Shown here piece after piece: positions 54,501 to 62,694 of a stretch of DNA of 64,000 bases (the first letter of the stretch is position 1; every line of letters starts with the position of its first letter). Source of the stretch: Acidobacteriota bacterium (GTDB lineage Bacteria; Acidobacteriota; Blastocatellia; Pyrinomonadales; Pyrinomonadaceae); contig JAFAVK010000119.1 of the NCBI GenBank assembly GCA_019242475.1, positions 62,001 through 126,000 of the forward strand, written 5' to 3'. A model generated the notes under the pieces. It saw only the letters and a program-made list of their open reading frames with translations. It was not told where the DNA came from and did not search any database. Position numbers and translations under genes: made by a program.

Positions 54501-57500
54501 AACTTCCAGTTCGGCGAGCAGTGCACGGTCACCATCCCGAAGACGGCGATTCACGACCAGGACACGGATGACAGCGGCCCGGATACGGACTCGCTGTTCG
54601 CGGACTACACCTGGTCCTTCACGGTGGTTGATGCCGGTCAGCCGGCGCCGTATCCGCCCGGCGTGCACCTGACCATGGGTAACCCCAGCAACGCCGTCGC
54701 CGATGTCAGCCAGCCCCTCAACTACCTGATGATGAAGCCGACTTACGCGCTCTCTTACAATCGGGACAAGGGGACTCCCAACTGGGTGAGCTGGCACCTG
54801 GATAGCTCCTGGTACGGCACCCTGGCGCGGGTTGACACCTTCAGGGCCGACCCGGCGGTGCCGGCCGACTGGTATCGTGTGGAGGGGTTCGATTTCTCCG
54901 GCACCGGCTTCGACCGCGGGCACATGACGCCGAACGCCGACCGCGACAACCAGAACCGCGTTCCGATCAATCAGGAAACCTACCTGATGTCCAACATGGT
55001 TCCGCAGGCGCCCGACAACAATCAGGGGCCGTGGGCCGCCATGGAAGCCGACCTGCGCGGGATGGCGGACGCGGGCAACGAACTCTACATCGTCTCCGGG
55101 CCGGCCGGCGTCGGAGGCGTCGGCAGCGCGAGCGGGAACACCGTCAACACCATCGCCAACGGCCACGTGACCGTGCCGTCCGCCACCTGGAAAGTCGTGC
55201 TGGTTCTGCCGAAGGCCGACGGCGACGACGTTACGCGCGTGACCTGCGCGGCGCAGACCATCGCCGTCATCATGCCTAACCAGCAGGGCATCAGGGGCAA
55301 CGACTGGCACAGCTATATCACGACCGTCGATGCCGTCGAACAGTTGACCGGCTACGACTTCTTCTCGAACGTAGACCCGGCCGTCCAGGCTTGCATCGAG
55401 TCCGGCACGAACGGCACCAACCCGCCCGGCGCCTCCGACGGCGCGTACACGACGGCCGAGGACACGCCCGTCAACGTCACGCTGACGGGGCTGTCGAGCG
55501 GCAGCGGGGCGCTCACCTACAACGTCCAGAGCCAGCCCGCCCACGGCACGCTCTCGGGCACGGCGCCGAATCTCGTCTACACGCCGGCGCCGAACTTCAA
55601 CGGCAACGACAGCTTCACCTTCAACGTCACGCAGAACGGTCGCACCTCGCGCACCGCGACCGTAACGCTGCTCGTCACCGACGTTAACGACGCGCCCGTG
55701 GCCGTTGACGACTCGGCCAGCACGAACGAGGATACCCCCGTCACCATCAGCGTGCTCGCGAACGACACCGACGTTGACGGCGACACGCTCTCCGTCTCGG
55801 CCGTGACGCAGGGCGCGCACGGCAGCGCGGCCGTCGTCGGCAGCGACGTGAAGTACACGCCCGCGGCGAACTACAACGGCGCGGACTCGTTCACCTACAC
55901 CGTCTCGGACGGCCACGGCGGGACGGCGACGGGCACGGTCAACGTCAACGTCGCGGGCGTCAACGACAACCCGACGGCCAACGACGACTCGGCGACGACC
56001 AATGAGGACACGGCCGTCAGCGTCAACGTCGTCGGCAATGACACGGACATCGACGGCGACACGCTTTCCGTCACCGCCGTCACGCAGCCGGCGCACGGCT
56101 CGGCGACGTTCGCCGGCGGCTCCATCACCTACACGCCCGCGGCCAACTACAACGGCGCCGACTCGTTCACCTACACCGTCTCTGACGGCCACGGCGGCAC
56201 GGCCACGGCGACCGTCGGCGTGAACGTTACGCCGGTCAACGACGACCCGACCGCCAACAACGACTCCGTGACGACCGACGAAGACACGGCCGTCACGCAC
56301 AACGTCCTCGCCAACGACTCGGACGTGGACGGCGACGCGCTCTCCATCGCGTCCGTCACGCAGGGCGCACACGGCGCCGTGACGTTCAGCGGCGGCGACG
56401 TGACCTACACGCCGGCCGCGAATTACAACGGCGGCGACTCGTTCACTTACACCGTCTCCGACGGCAACGGCGGCAGCGCCACCGCGACGGTCAACGTCAC
56501 GGTCAACGCCGTGGACGACGCGCCCGTCGCCGTCAACGACGCGGCCGCGGCCGCGGAGGACTCCGGCGCCAACGCCATCGACGTGCTCGCCAACGACACG
56601 GACGTGGACGCCGGGCCGAAGTCGGTCGCCAGCGTGACGCAGCCGGCCAACGGCATGGTCTCGATCACCGGCGGCGGCACCGGCCTGAGCTATACGCCGA
56701 ACGCCAACTACTGCAACAGCGTGTCGGGCACGCCCGACACCTTCACCTACACGCTCAACGGCGGCTCGACCGCGACCGTCGCGGTCACGGTGACGTGCGT
56801 GGACGACGCGCCGGTGGCCGTCGCCGACGCGGTTACGGTCAGCGAGGACAGCGGCGCCAACGCCGTGGACGTGCTCGCTAACGACACGGACATCGACGGC
56901 GGGCCGAAGAGCGTCGCCACGGTCACCCAGCCCGCGAACGGCTCTGTCGTCATCACGGGCGGCGGGACGGGGCTCACTTACACGCCCAACGTCAACTACT
57001 GCAACGCGCCTCCGGGCACAACGCCTGATACCTTCACCTACACGCTCAGCCCCGGCGGGTCGAGCGCGACCGTCAACGTCAACGTCATCTGCGTGAACGA
57101 CAACCCCGTCGCCGCGGACGACTCGGCCACCGTCGCCGAGGACAGCGGCGCGAACACCGTCGGCGTGCTCGGCAACGACACGGACGTTGACAACGACACA
57201 TTGTCCGTCAGCGCCGTGACGCAGGGCGCGAACGGCTCGGTCGCCAACAACGGCACCTCGGTGAGCTACACGCCGAACCCGAACTTCAACGGCTCGGATT
57301 CGTTCAGCTACACCGTCTCCGACGGGCACGGCGGCACCGCCACGGCGACCGTCAGCGTCACAGTGACGGCGGTCAACGACAACCCCGTCGCAGTCAACGA
57401 CACGGCGACGACGGACGAGGACACCGCGGTCGGCGTCACCGTGCTGACGAACGACACGGACGTTGACGGCGACACGCTCACGGTGACGAACGCGGGCGGC

Positions 57501-58556
57501 GCGACGAAGGGCTCTGTGACCTTCAACGCGTCCGGCGTGACCTACACGCCGGACGCGAACGCGAACGGCACGGACTCGTTCAACTACACCGTCTCGGACG
57601 GCCACGGCGGGACGGCCACCGCGACGGTCACCGTCACCATCAACGCGGTCAACGACGCGCCGTCCATCTCGAACGTCCCCGCTTCGGCGATCATCGCCGA
57701 ACTCTCGCCCTACACGTTCCAGGCTTCGGCCTCGGACGTTGACGGCGACACGTTGACCTTCTCGCTCGTGGGCGCGCCCGCGGGCGCGACGATCAACCCC
57801 TCGACCGGCGAGTTCAACTGGGCTCCGACCGAGGCGCAGGGCGGGACGGGCGCGCCCTTCAACTTCGCGGTCAGGGTCTCGGACGGCCACGTCAGCGTCA
57901 GCTCGCCCGTGAGCATCACGGTCACGGAGGTCAACTCCGCGCCCGCGCTCGCGCCCATCGGCAACCGGGTGGTCTCGCTCGGCGGCACGCTCACGTTCAA
58001 CGCTTCGGCGACGGACGGCGACCTGCCGGCGCAGACGCTCGTCTACAGCCTGACGGGCGCCTTCCCCGCGGGCGCGACCATCAACCCCGCGACCGGCGCC
58101 TTTAGCTGGACGCCCACGGCCGCGCAGGCGGGACAGAGCTACACGTTCAACGTCCGCGTCACCGACAACGGCGCCGGCCCGCTCTACGCGGAGCAGCCCG
58201 TGACCGTCTCGGTCGGCTACACCTGGTCGGGCTTCCTCCAGCCGATCAACCCGAACGGCAGCTCGGTCTTCAAGGCCGGCCAGACCATCCCCGTTAAGTT
58301 CCAGTTGACGGGCGCGAGCGCCGGCATCACCAACGCCGTCGCGCGTCTGTACGTGGCGAAGATCAACGCCAACGTCGTCGGCACGGAGGATGCCGCCGGC
58401 TCGACCTCGAACGCGACGGAGGGTAACCTCTTCCGCTACGCGGACGGCCAGTACATCTTCAACCTCAGCACCAAGGGGTTGACGGCGGGCACCTACCAGC
58501 TGCGCGTGGACACCGGCGACGGCGTCCTGCGCGTCGTCAACATCTCGCTCCGCTAG
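51546..58556 (+). CDS. Giant secreted nuclease: three lamin-tail domains, DRGH endonuclease, cadherin-like repeats, PxKF
   Basis: This 2336-residue protein starts at ATG 51546. The signal peptide ends at about residue 46. Lamin-tail domains begin near residues 48, 455 and 735, each marked by VVISQVYGGGG. Two copies of an Ig-like unit (NPPxINAPANPxATVxQD) lie at about 255-450. A bacterial Ig-like unit is near 920. Residues about 1041-1285 are a DNA/RNA non-specific endonuclease: FDRGHMTP with D1123, R1124, G1125 and catalytic H1126, then SNMVPQ (Asn ligand) and WAAMEADLR (Glu). Eight cadherin-type repeats (NEDTPVTISVLANDTDVDGD) cover about 1292-2035, two putative Ig units follow, and a PxKF-like end (AGQTIPVKFQLTG) closes it. 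It is likely an extracellular nuclease on a long adhesive stalk. Confidence 0.92.
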   Translation: MYPPASGPKYAPVRFRLIALLLVFSLLALAIPTRFIPIIQTAEAASTSVVISQVYGGGGATTGSPAYKYDYVELFNISNAPVTVGGYSLQYGSSTGNFGAAASQIYTIPAGTSIPAGKYLLIKLGGAGTAGPDFTADLTSGNLSMSATAGKVALVNSASALSCGATATPCSLPDARIIDSVAWGGSNNGEGGTTVNNGTSLDSTKGGVRKSNGCQDTDNNNSDFLVATTSTTPALVPRTSASPAQTCGVANNPPAINAPANPAATVQQDSAPFPVSLTGTDDNNIFNWSATPGTGISSVVVSNGQGTGNVTYSVTLQSGFSGTATFTASLSDNVNAPVTRSVNIQVNPLVVNNPPSINAPANPIATVAQDAAPFAVGLTGSDDNNVFNWSATAGTGVSNVAVTAGQGTSSVTYTVTLTPGFSGTATFTARLSDNVNAVVTQAVNIAVTTAPSAAGTVVISQVYGGGGNTGSTFTNDYIELINHSSAPVNLNGWSVQAFVSTTSSWQVTPLTNFTLQPGQYYLVQESQGAGGTTSLPTPDATGTIPVSSTSTKVALVSNTTTITGVCPTAGVVDLVGYGATDCYEGSGPAPVLSNTTAALRLNEGCFDTDDNANDFVSGAPSPRNSSAAKHDCTGISGFGSASPSTVLQGSSTTLTVHVAAGQNPASTGVNVVANLSSIGGSATQAFSGAGSTFTFTALVPADNAPGLKSLPVTISDAQGRSFSTDIKLSVLSVVPDHIVISQVYGGGGNAGAPYNNDYVELYNPTGSTITITGWTLQYASATGTSWTNKQPLGGTIGSHQYYLVKLASGGANGAQLPVTPNISGDINMSATAGKIALVRNSDSLVSVACPIGTDPDVVDFVGYGTTANCHEGNANAPAPSNTTALFRKNGGDTDTDQNGADFVTGAPNPRRTEPVVELGPWVAGTDPTTNDTTIPHDATVTVNFSEPVDVDAGWYNITCANTGSHNDATVAHTSDFKTYAITPNSNFQFGEQCTVTIPKTAIHDQDTDDSGPDTDSLFADYTWSFTVVDAGQPAPYPPGVHLTMGNPSNAVADVSQPLNYLMMKPTYALSYNRDKGTPNWVSWHLDSSWYGTLARVDTFRADPAVPADWYRVEGFDFSGTGFDRGHMTPNADRDNQNRVPINQETYLMSNMVPQAPDNNQGPWAAMEADLRGMADAGNELYIVSGPAGVGGVGSASGNTVNTIANGHVTVPSATWKVVLVLPKADGDDVTRVTCAAQTIAVIMPNQQGIRGNDWHSYITTVDAVEQLTGYDFFSNVDPAVQACIESGTNGTNPPGASDGAYTTAEDTPVNVTLTGLSSGSGALTYNVQSQPAHGTLSGTAPNLVYTPAPNFNGNDSFTFNVTQNGRTSRTATVTLLVTDVNDAPVAVDDSASTNEDTPVTISVLANDTDVDGDTLSVSAVTQGAHGSAAVVGSDVKYTPAANYNGADSFTYTVSDGHGGTATGTVNVNVAGVNDNPTANDDSATTNEDTAVSVNVVGNDTDIDGDTLSVTAVTQPAHGSATFAGGSITYTPAANYNGADSFTYTVSDGHGGTATATVGVNVTPVNDDPTANNDSVTTDEDTAVTHNVLANDSDVDGDALSIASVTQGAHGAVTFSGGDVTYTPAANYNGGDSFTYTVSDGNGGSATATVNVTVNAVDDAPVAVNDAAAAAEDSGANAIDVLANDTDVDAGPKSVASVTQPANGMVSITGGGTGLSYTPNANYCNSVSGTPDTFTYTLNGGSTATVAVTVTCVDDAPVAVADAVTVSEDSGANAVDVLANDTDIDGGPKSVATVTQPANGSVVITGGGTGLTYTPNVNYCNAPPGTTPDTFTYTLSPGGSSATVNVNVICVNDNPVAADDSATVAEDSGANTVGVLGNDTDVDNDTLSVSAVTQGANGSVANNGTSVSYTPNPNFNGSDSFSYTVSDGHGGTATATVSVTVTAVNDNPVAVNDTATTDEDTAVGVTVLTNDTDVDGDTLTVTNAGGATKGSVTFNASGVTYTPDANANGTDSFNYTVSDGHGGTATATVTVTINAVNDAPSISNVPASAIIAELSPYTFQASASDVDGDTLTFSLVGAPAGATINPSTGEFNWAPTEAQGGTGAPFNFAVRVSDGHVSVSSPVSITVTEVNSAPALAPIGNRVVSLGGTLTFNASATDGDLPAQTLVYSLTGAFPAGATINPATGAFSWTPTAAQAGQSYTFNVRVTDNGAGPLYAEQPVTVSVGYTWSGFLQPINPNGSSVFKAGQTIPVKFQLTGASAGITNAVARLYVAKINANVVGTEDAAGSTSNATEGNLFRYADGQYIFNLSTKGLTAGTYQLRVDTGDGVLRVVNISLR
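55430..57655 (+). repeat. Eight tandem ~270-bp coding repeats (cadherin-like)
   Basis: Repeated DNA encodes units opening AVDDSATTxEDTAVxVxVLxNDTDVDGD and closing FTYTVSDGHGGTATATV. Adjacent units share long near-identical stretches (for example ACCGTCTCGGACGGCCACGG variants). Unequal recombination here could change copy number. Confidence 0.88.
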
Positions 58557-58599
58557 GGGCGAGCGGGGGCGGGCGACACCTGACCCGCCGCGAACTTCC

Positions 58600-58645
58600 G
58601 AGGGCGGCCTACGGCGACACATGCCGCAGGCCGCCCTCGCTTTTT
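58600..58645 (+). terminator. Intrinsic terminator of the nuclease gene
   Basis: GAGGGCGGCCTACGGC (58600-58615) pairs with GCCGCAGGCCGCCCTC (58623-58638), one mismatch, then GC and TTTTT (58641-58645). It lies 44 bases after the stop. Confidence 0.85.
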
Positions 58646-58671
58646 GTGCCCGCCGCGCCGAATGATTTTGT

Positions 58672-58700
58672 TTGACCGGAGGGCGCAGTGGTGCTAAAGT
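58672..58700 (+). promoter_or_regulatory. Promoter of the PATR/Calx-beta/LTD gene
   Basis: TTGACC (58672-58677), 17-base spacer, TAAAGT (58695-58700). It gives a leader of about 258 bases before ATG 58965. The 408-base gap between genes thus holds a terminator, a promoter and a long leader. Confidence 0.55.
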
Positions 58701-58710
58701 CCGCGCCACT

Positions 58711-58773
58711 CCTGGCCGACGCAACGCGGAAGCGTCTCCTGCCGCCGAACTCTTAGGGGAGACGAAGGCCAGG
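58711..58773 (+). other. Possible three-way-junction RNA in the leader
   Basis: CCTGGCC (58711-58717) can pair with GGCCAGG (58767-58773). Enclosed are GACGC/GCGTC (58718-58722 with 58732-58736, alternative CGC-GGAA-GCG) and TCTCC/GGAGA (58735-58739 with 58758-58762). It matches no riboswitch consensus that I can recall and GC-rich DNA folds easily, so this is a weak candidate. Confidence 0.25.
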
Positions 58774-58964
58774 ACAGGCCCGCCAGCCTCCTTCCTCCCG
58801 GCCACACGCCGCCACGACCCGGGAGCGAAGGCCGCGACCATCCGACACAACCCGACCGACAGCCCCTGAACTTACGCCACCGGTGCGTCGTCGCTTTCGA
58901 CCGCTTCCCGACGCGGGCGGTAGTGTCTCGAACGGGCGCTGTCACTCTCCACAGGAGTGAGTCG

Positions 58965-61781
58965 ATGAAAGCAGCCGGCGCGCCCTCAGTTAACCGAAAG
59001 ACTATTTCATCAAACAGAGAACGCGGGTCGCTCAAGAGCGTCTGCCTCTTCCTCGCCGCGTCCCTCTTCGCACTGTCGGCCGCGGGCCTGTTCGCGGTGC
59101 TGGCGGCCGACCAGTTCTTCGCCGGGGACGGGAGCGCCCTCAACTCCTCGAAGTGGGGCGCGACGGCCGCCGGGCCTTTCAACTCCGCCTTCACGGCCGG
59201 CAGCGTCGCCAACTTCGCGACGCCGAACGGGACGGGGGCGGGCGCCTCCATCACGGTCGGCGGCTTCAACGCCACCGAGAGCTTCACCCTCACGGCCGCC
59301 GGCGGCACCATCAGCAACCAGTCCAACGGCGTCGTCCCCATCAGCGTCTCCGCCGGCAAGACGCTCGACTTCGGGGCGCAGGTCTTCAGCTCCTCCGCCA
59401 CCGCGGGCTACGTGAAGAACGGCGCGGGCGTGCTGGCGCTCGCGGGCAACACCTACGGCGGGGGCTTCACGCTGAACGCCGGCACGGTCGTCGCCCGCGG
59501 GGTCAATGCGTTCGGCGGCAACGTCGCGTCCGACGCCTTGAACCTGAACGGCGGCGCCGTCGGTGCCAGCGCCAGCCGCGACTTCACGGACAAGTACAGC
59601 GCCGTCAACGTCGGCGGAAACTTCCAGCTCGGCGTGCCCGCCGCGAGTGTTCCAATCTCTTCGGACGCGGCAAACCTGACCTTCAACGCTAACGTCTCGC
59701 TCGGCGCCGCGACCCGCACCGTCACCGTCGGGGCAAACGGGACGTACACCCTCGGAGGCGTCATCTCCGGCTCGCCCGGCGCCGGCCTGACCGTCGCAAG
59801 ACTTTCCGGCGCGACCGGCAAGATAGTTTTGAGCGGCGCAAACACCTACACAGGCCCCACGACCGTGAGCGGAGGGACGCTCGCGCTCACGGGCTCGGGC
59901 TCAATCGCCAACTCCTCTTCCGTCGGGCTCGCGGGCGGAGCGACCTTCGACGTGTCGGGTCTGACGAACGCGCTGACGCTCGCGGGCGGGCAGGCGCTTA
60001 GGGCGACCGGCACGACCTCTTCGGCGACCATCGCGACGGCCGCGGGCAAGGGCTTGACTCTCGCGCCGAACGGCCCTCTGCAATTCACCTCGTACAACGG
60101 CTCGACCGCGCCGCTCGCCGTCTCGGGGGCGGGGAGCGTCACGCTGTCCGCCGGCAACGTCGTCACCGTGAACGTCTCGAACGGCGGGACGCCGCTGGCC
60201 CCGGGCGATTACACACTGGTCTCGAAAGCGGCGGGCTCGGGTGGCGTAAGCGGCGCGGCGCCCACGTCGCTCACGGTCGGCGGCGACGGGGTCGCGGCGG
60301 GCGCGGCCGCCTCCCTTCTCATCAGCGGGCAGCAGTTGGTCATGCGCGTCGAGCGGGCCGTCTCCGTCGGCGACGTGACGGTCGCCGAACCCTCTTCCGG
60401 CATCAGCTACGCCACTTTCCATGTCACGCTCTCCAGCGCCTCCGCGCAGACCGTCACGGTCAACTTCGCGACCGCCGACGGCACGGCCGTCGCGCCGGGC
60501 GACTACACGCCGCTCAACGGCACCGTCACCTTCTCGTCGGGCGAGACGTTGAAGACCGTGGCCGTCGCCGTCAAGGCCGACACAGTGTCCGAAGGCACGG
60601 AGACCTTCAGTCTCAATCTGTCGAGCCCCTCTAACGTTGCAATCGCGGACGGCACCGGCGTCGCCACCATCACGCAGCCCGTCGCGGCCGGCACCGTCAT
60701 CATCGGCGAGTTCCGTCTGCGCGGGCCGAACGGGGGGGCGGACGAGTTCGTCGAGGTCTATAACAACACCGACCAGGACTTCACCGTCGCGGACGCCAAC
60801 CCTGTGACCTGCGCGCTGCAAGTCATCAACACGGGGCCTTCGACGGCGTGCGGGTGGGCGCTCGTCGATCTGCAAGGCTCCGTGTCGAACGTCCCGCGCT
60901 TCGTCATCCCCGCCGGGACGAGCATCCCCGCGCGCGGCCACTTCCTCGCGGCCGGCTCGGGCTACAGCCTCTCGGCGCTGGCCGCGCCCGACCTGACCTA
61001 CGACCCGCCGGCCTACTCGGGAGCCGAAGCGGACTACACGGGGCTCGCGCTCTTCAAGACGGCCGACCGCGCGCAGTTCACCGCGCAGAACGTCTTCGAC
61101 GCCGTCGGCTTCGAAGGCGTGGCCGCCCCCTTCAGGGAGGGCTCGGGGCTTCTTCCGGCCGACGGCGTCGCGGCGAACGTCGAGCACAGCTTCGCCCGCA
61201 ACCAGGGCTCGGGGCGTCCCGCCGACACGGGCGACAACCGCGCCGACTTCACCCTCGTCACGACCGACCCGAACCTCTTCGACAGCGGCGCGGCCGCGCT
61301 CGGAGCGCCCGCCCCCGAAAACCGCACGGGGCTCGTCTCGCGCAACGGCGGGTTCTCAGTCACGGTGCCCGCGGGAGTCGCGTCCAGCGTGCGGCGCAGC
61401 ACGGCCGTGACGAACGGCACACTGGGCACGCTCTCCCTGCGGCGGCGGTTCACGAACAACACGGGCCAAGCGCTCTCGAAGCTGCGCTTCAGGGTGGCCG
61501 ACCTCTCGACCTGGAACAGCAGGCAAATCTTCGGCGGCCAGGCCGAGCTGCGCGTGCTCGACGCGACGCTCGAAGGTCTGACGGGCCTCAAGGCGACGAA
61601 GCTGGAGACGGCGCCCGCGCAGCCCGACGGGGGCGGCATCAACGCGGGACTCTTAATCGACGGCGCGCTGACGCTCTCGTCGCCGCTGGCTTCGGGGCAG
61701 AGCGTGGACGTGGAGTTCCTGCTCGGCGTGATGAGGGGCGGGACGTATCAATTCATCCTCGTCGTGGAGGGCGCGCCGTGA
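58965..61781 (+). CDS. Secreted protein with autotransporter-type beta-strand repeats, Calx-beta and lamin-tail domains
   Basis: ATG 58965 with AGGAG upstream is chosen over ATG 58923; length is 938 residues. The signal/anchor is CLFLAASLFALSAAGLFAVLA. Autotransporter-associated beta-strand repeats (PATR) occur near 150 and 285 (VLALAGNTYGGGFTLNAGT; IVLSGANTYTGPTTVSGGTL). A Calx-beta domain spans about 466-568, a lamin-tail domain about 579-695 (VIIGEFRLRG, DEFVEVYNNT), and residues about 815-935 carry the [14 protein letters not shown] ... VEFLLGVMRGGTYQF module shared with the protein at 2796-6698. No beta-barrel is present, so it is not a true autotransporter. It is probably cell-surface or secreted. 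Confidence 0.85.
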   Translation: MKAAGAPSVNRKTISSNRERGSLKSVCLFLAASLFALSAAGLFAVLAADQFFAGDGSALNSSKWGATAAGPFNSAFTAGSVANFATPNGTGAGASITVGGFNATESFTLTAAGGTISNQSNGVVPISVSAGKTLDFGAQVFSSSATAGYVKNGAGVLALAGNTYGGGFTLNAGTVVARGVNAFGGNVASDALNLNGGAVGASASRDFTDKYSAVNVGGNFQLGVPAASVPISSDAANLTFNANVSLGAATRTVTVGANGTYTLGGVISGSPGAGLTVARLSGATGKIVLSGANTYTGPTTVSGGTLALTGSGSIANSSSVGLAGGATFDVSGLTNALTLAGGQALRATGTTSSATIATAAGKGLTLAPNGPLQFTSYNGSTAPLAVSGAGSVTLSAGNVVTVNVSNGGTPLAPGDYTLVSKAAGSGGVSGAAPTSLTVGGDGVAAGAAASLLISGQQLVMRVERAVSVGDVTVAEPSSGISYATFHVTLSSASAQTVTVNFATADGTAVAPGDYTPLNGTVTFSSGETLKTVAVAVKADTVSEGTETFSLNLSSPSNVAIADGTGVATITQPVAAGTVIIGEFRLRGPNGGADEFVEVYNNTDQDFTVADANPVTCALQVINTGPSTACGWALVDLQGSVSNVPRFVIPAGTSIPARGHFLAAGSGYSLSALAAPDLTYDPPAYSGAEADYTGLALFKTADRAQFTAQNVFDAVGFEGVAAPFREGSGLLPADGVAANVEHSFARNQGSGRPADTGDNRADFTLVTTDPNLFDSGAAALGAPAPENRTGLVSRNGGFSVTVPAGVASSVRRSTAVTNGTLGTLSLRRRFTNNTGQALSKLRFRVADLSTWNSRQIFGGQAELRVLDATLEGLTGLKATKLETAPAQPDGGGINAGLLIDGALTLSSPLASGQSVDVEFLLGVMRGGTYQFILVVEGAP

Positions 61782-61903
61782 GCCGGGCGAACGAGAGGCG
61801 TCACGGCCAGAGGAGACCGGAGGCCGTGGCCGCACTGATGCCGCGGCTTCAGACGACCTCTGCCTGAACGGCCAAACTCGACCGCCTCGGGTGGGCGGCC
61901 GGC

Positions 61904-62692
61904 ATGACGTTCGCGGCGTACGGCGTGAGGGTCGGCGTCAGGGTGGACGACCCCTGTGCCTTAAGCGGAGTCGTGGATCGACTCCCGCCGGGGTGGGCGC
62001 TCTCCGCCTTGCCGTACGTCACGAGACTCTATTCGCTGGTCGCAGGCGGCGCCGGCAGGAGCGACCGCGTCCGCCGCTTCCACCTGCTCTACTCCGGGGC
62101 CGAACTTATCGCCCGCTCTCTGGACGCCGAGGTCGTCTACGAGCGTTTAGAGTCCGACCTGCAACTCTACGTGGCCGAGCGCGCGCCGCGCCGCGTCTTC
62201 GTCCACGCGGGCGTCGTCGGCTGGAAGGGGCAGGCGGTCGTCATCCCCGGCCGGAGCCTGAGCGGCAAGACGACGCTGGTTGCCGAACTCGTCCGGGCGG
62301 GCGCCGTCTACTACTCGGACGAATACGCCGTCTTCGACCGCGAAGGGCGCGTCCACCCTTACGCGCGGCCGCTGGCGGTGCGGGAGGTCGGCACGCTCAG
62401 GCAGACCCGCAGGTCGGTCGGGGAGTTTGGCGGGCGCGCCGGTGTCGTTCCTCTGCCGGTCGGGCTGGTGGTCGTCAGTCGCTTCGAGCGCGGCGCGGGC
62501 TGGCGCCCACGGCGGCTCACGACGGGCGAGTGCGTGCTTGAGCTGCTCTCCAACACCGTCCCGGCGCGGCGAAGTCCTGCACGGGTCTTGGACACGCTGA
62601 CGAAGGCGGCCGCGGGGGCGAACGCTCTTGCCGGGCCGCGCGGCGAGGCGGCGACGGTCGCTCAATCAATCCTGAGAAGTCTGGAGGCGTAA
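61904..62692 (+). CDS. HPr-kinase-like ATP-binding protein of a PqqD/nucleotidyltransferase system
   Basis: This 262-residue protein starts at ATG 61904. Residues 98-145 carry the HprK-like core: VHAGVVGWKGQAVVIPG, P-loop GRSLSGKT (116-123) and the acidic strand YYSDEYAVFD (136-145). The N-terminal 95 residues are an alpha/beta domain. HprK-related kinases of this kind are encoded next to PqqD-type proteins and nucleotidyltransferases in clusters of unknown product and, in some lasso-peptide clusters, next to precursor genes. Only 2 bases separate it from the PqqD gene. The phosphorylated substrate is unknown. It lacks an obvious HPr partner in the window. Confidence 0.82.
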   Translation: MTFAAYGVRVGVRVDDPCALSGVVDRLPPGWALSALPYVTRLYSLVAGGAGRSDRVRRFHLLYSGAELIARSLDAEVVYERLESDLQLYVAERAPRRVFVHAGVVGWKGQAVVIPGRSLSGKTTLVAELVRAGAVYYSDEYAVFDREGRVHPYARPLAVREVGTLRQTRRSVGEFGGRAGVVPLPVGLVVVSRFERGAGWRPRRLTTGECVLELLSNTVPARRSPARVLDTLTKAAAGANALAGPRGEAATVAQSILRSLEA

Positions 62693-62694
62693 GG

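Noticed and set aside
55430-57655. Tandem repeats as a possible CRISPR or minisatellite
   Set aside because: The periodicity of about 270 bases follows protein domains in an intact reading frame.
53952-58850. A 1632-codon open frame on the minus strand
   Set aside because: It lies fully antisense to the clear LTD/nuclease/cadherin gene, is extremely Arg/Val/Gly/Asp rich and has no recognisable domain; it is a by-product of GC-rich repeats.
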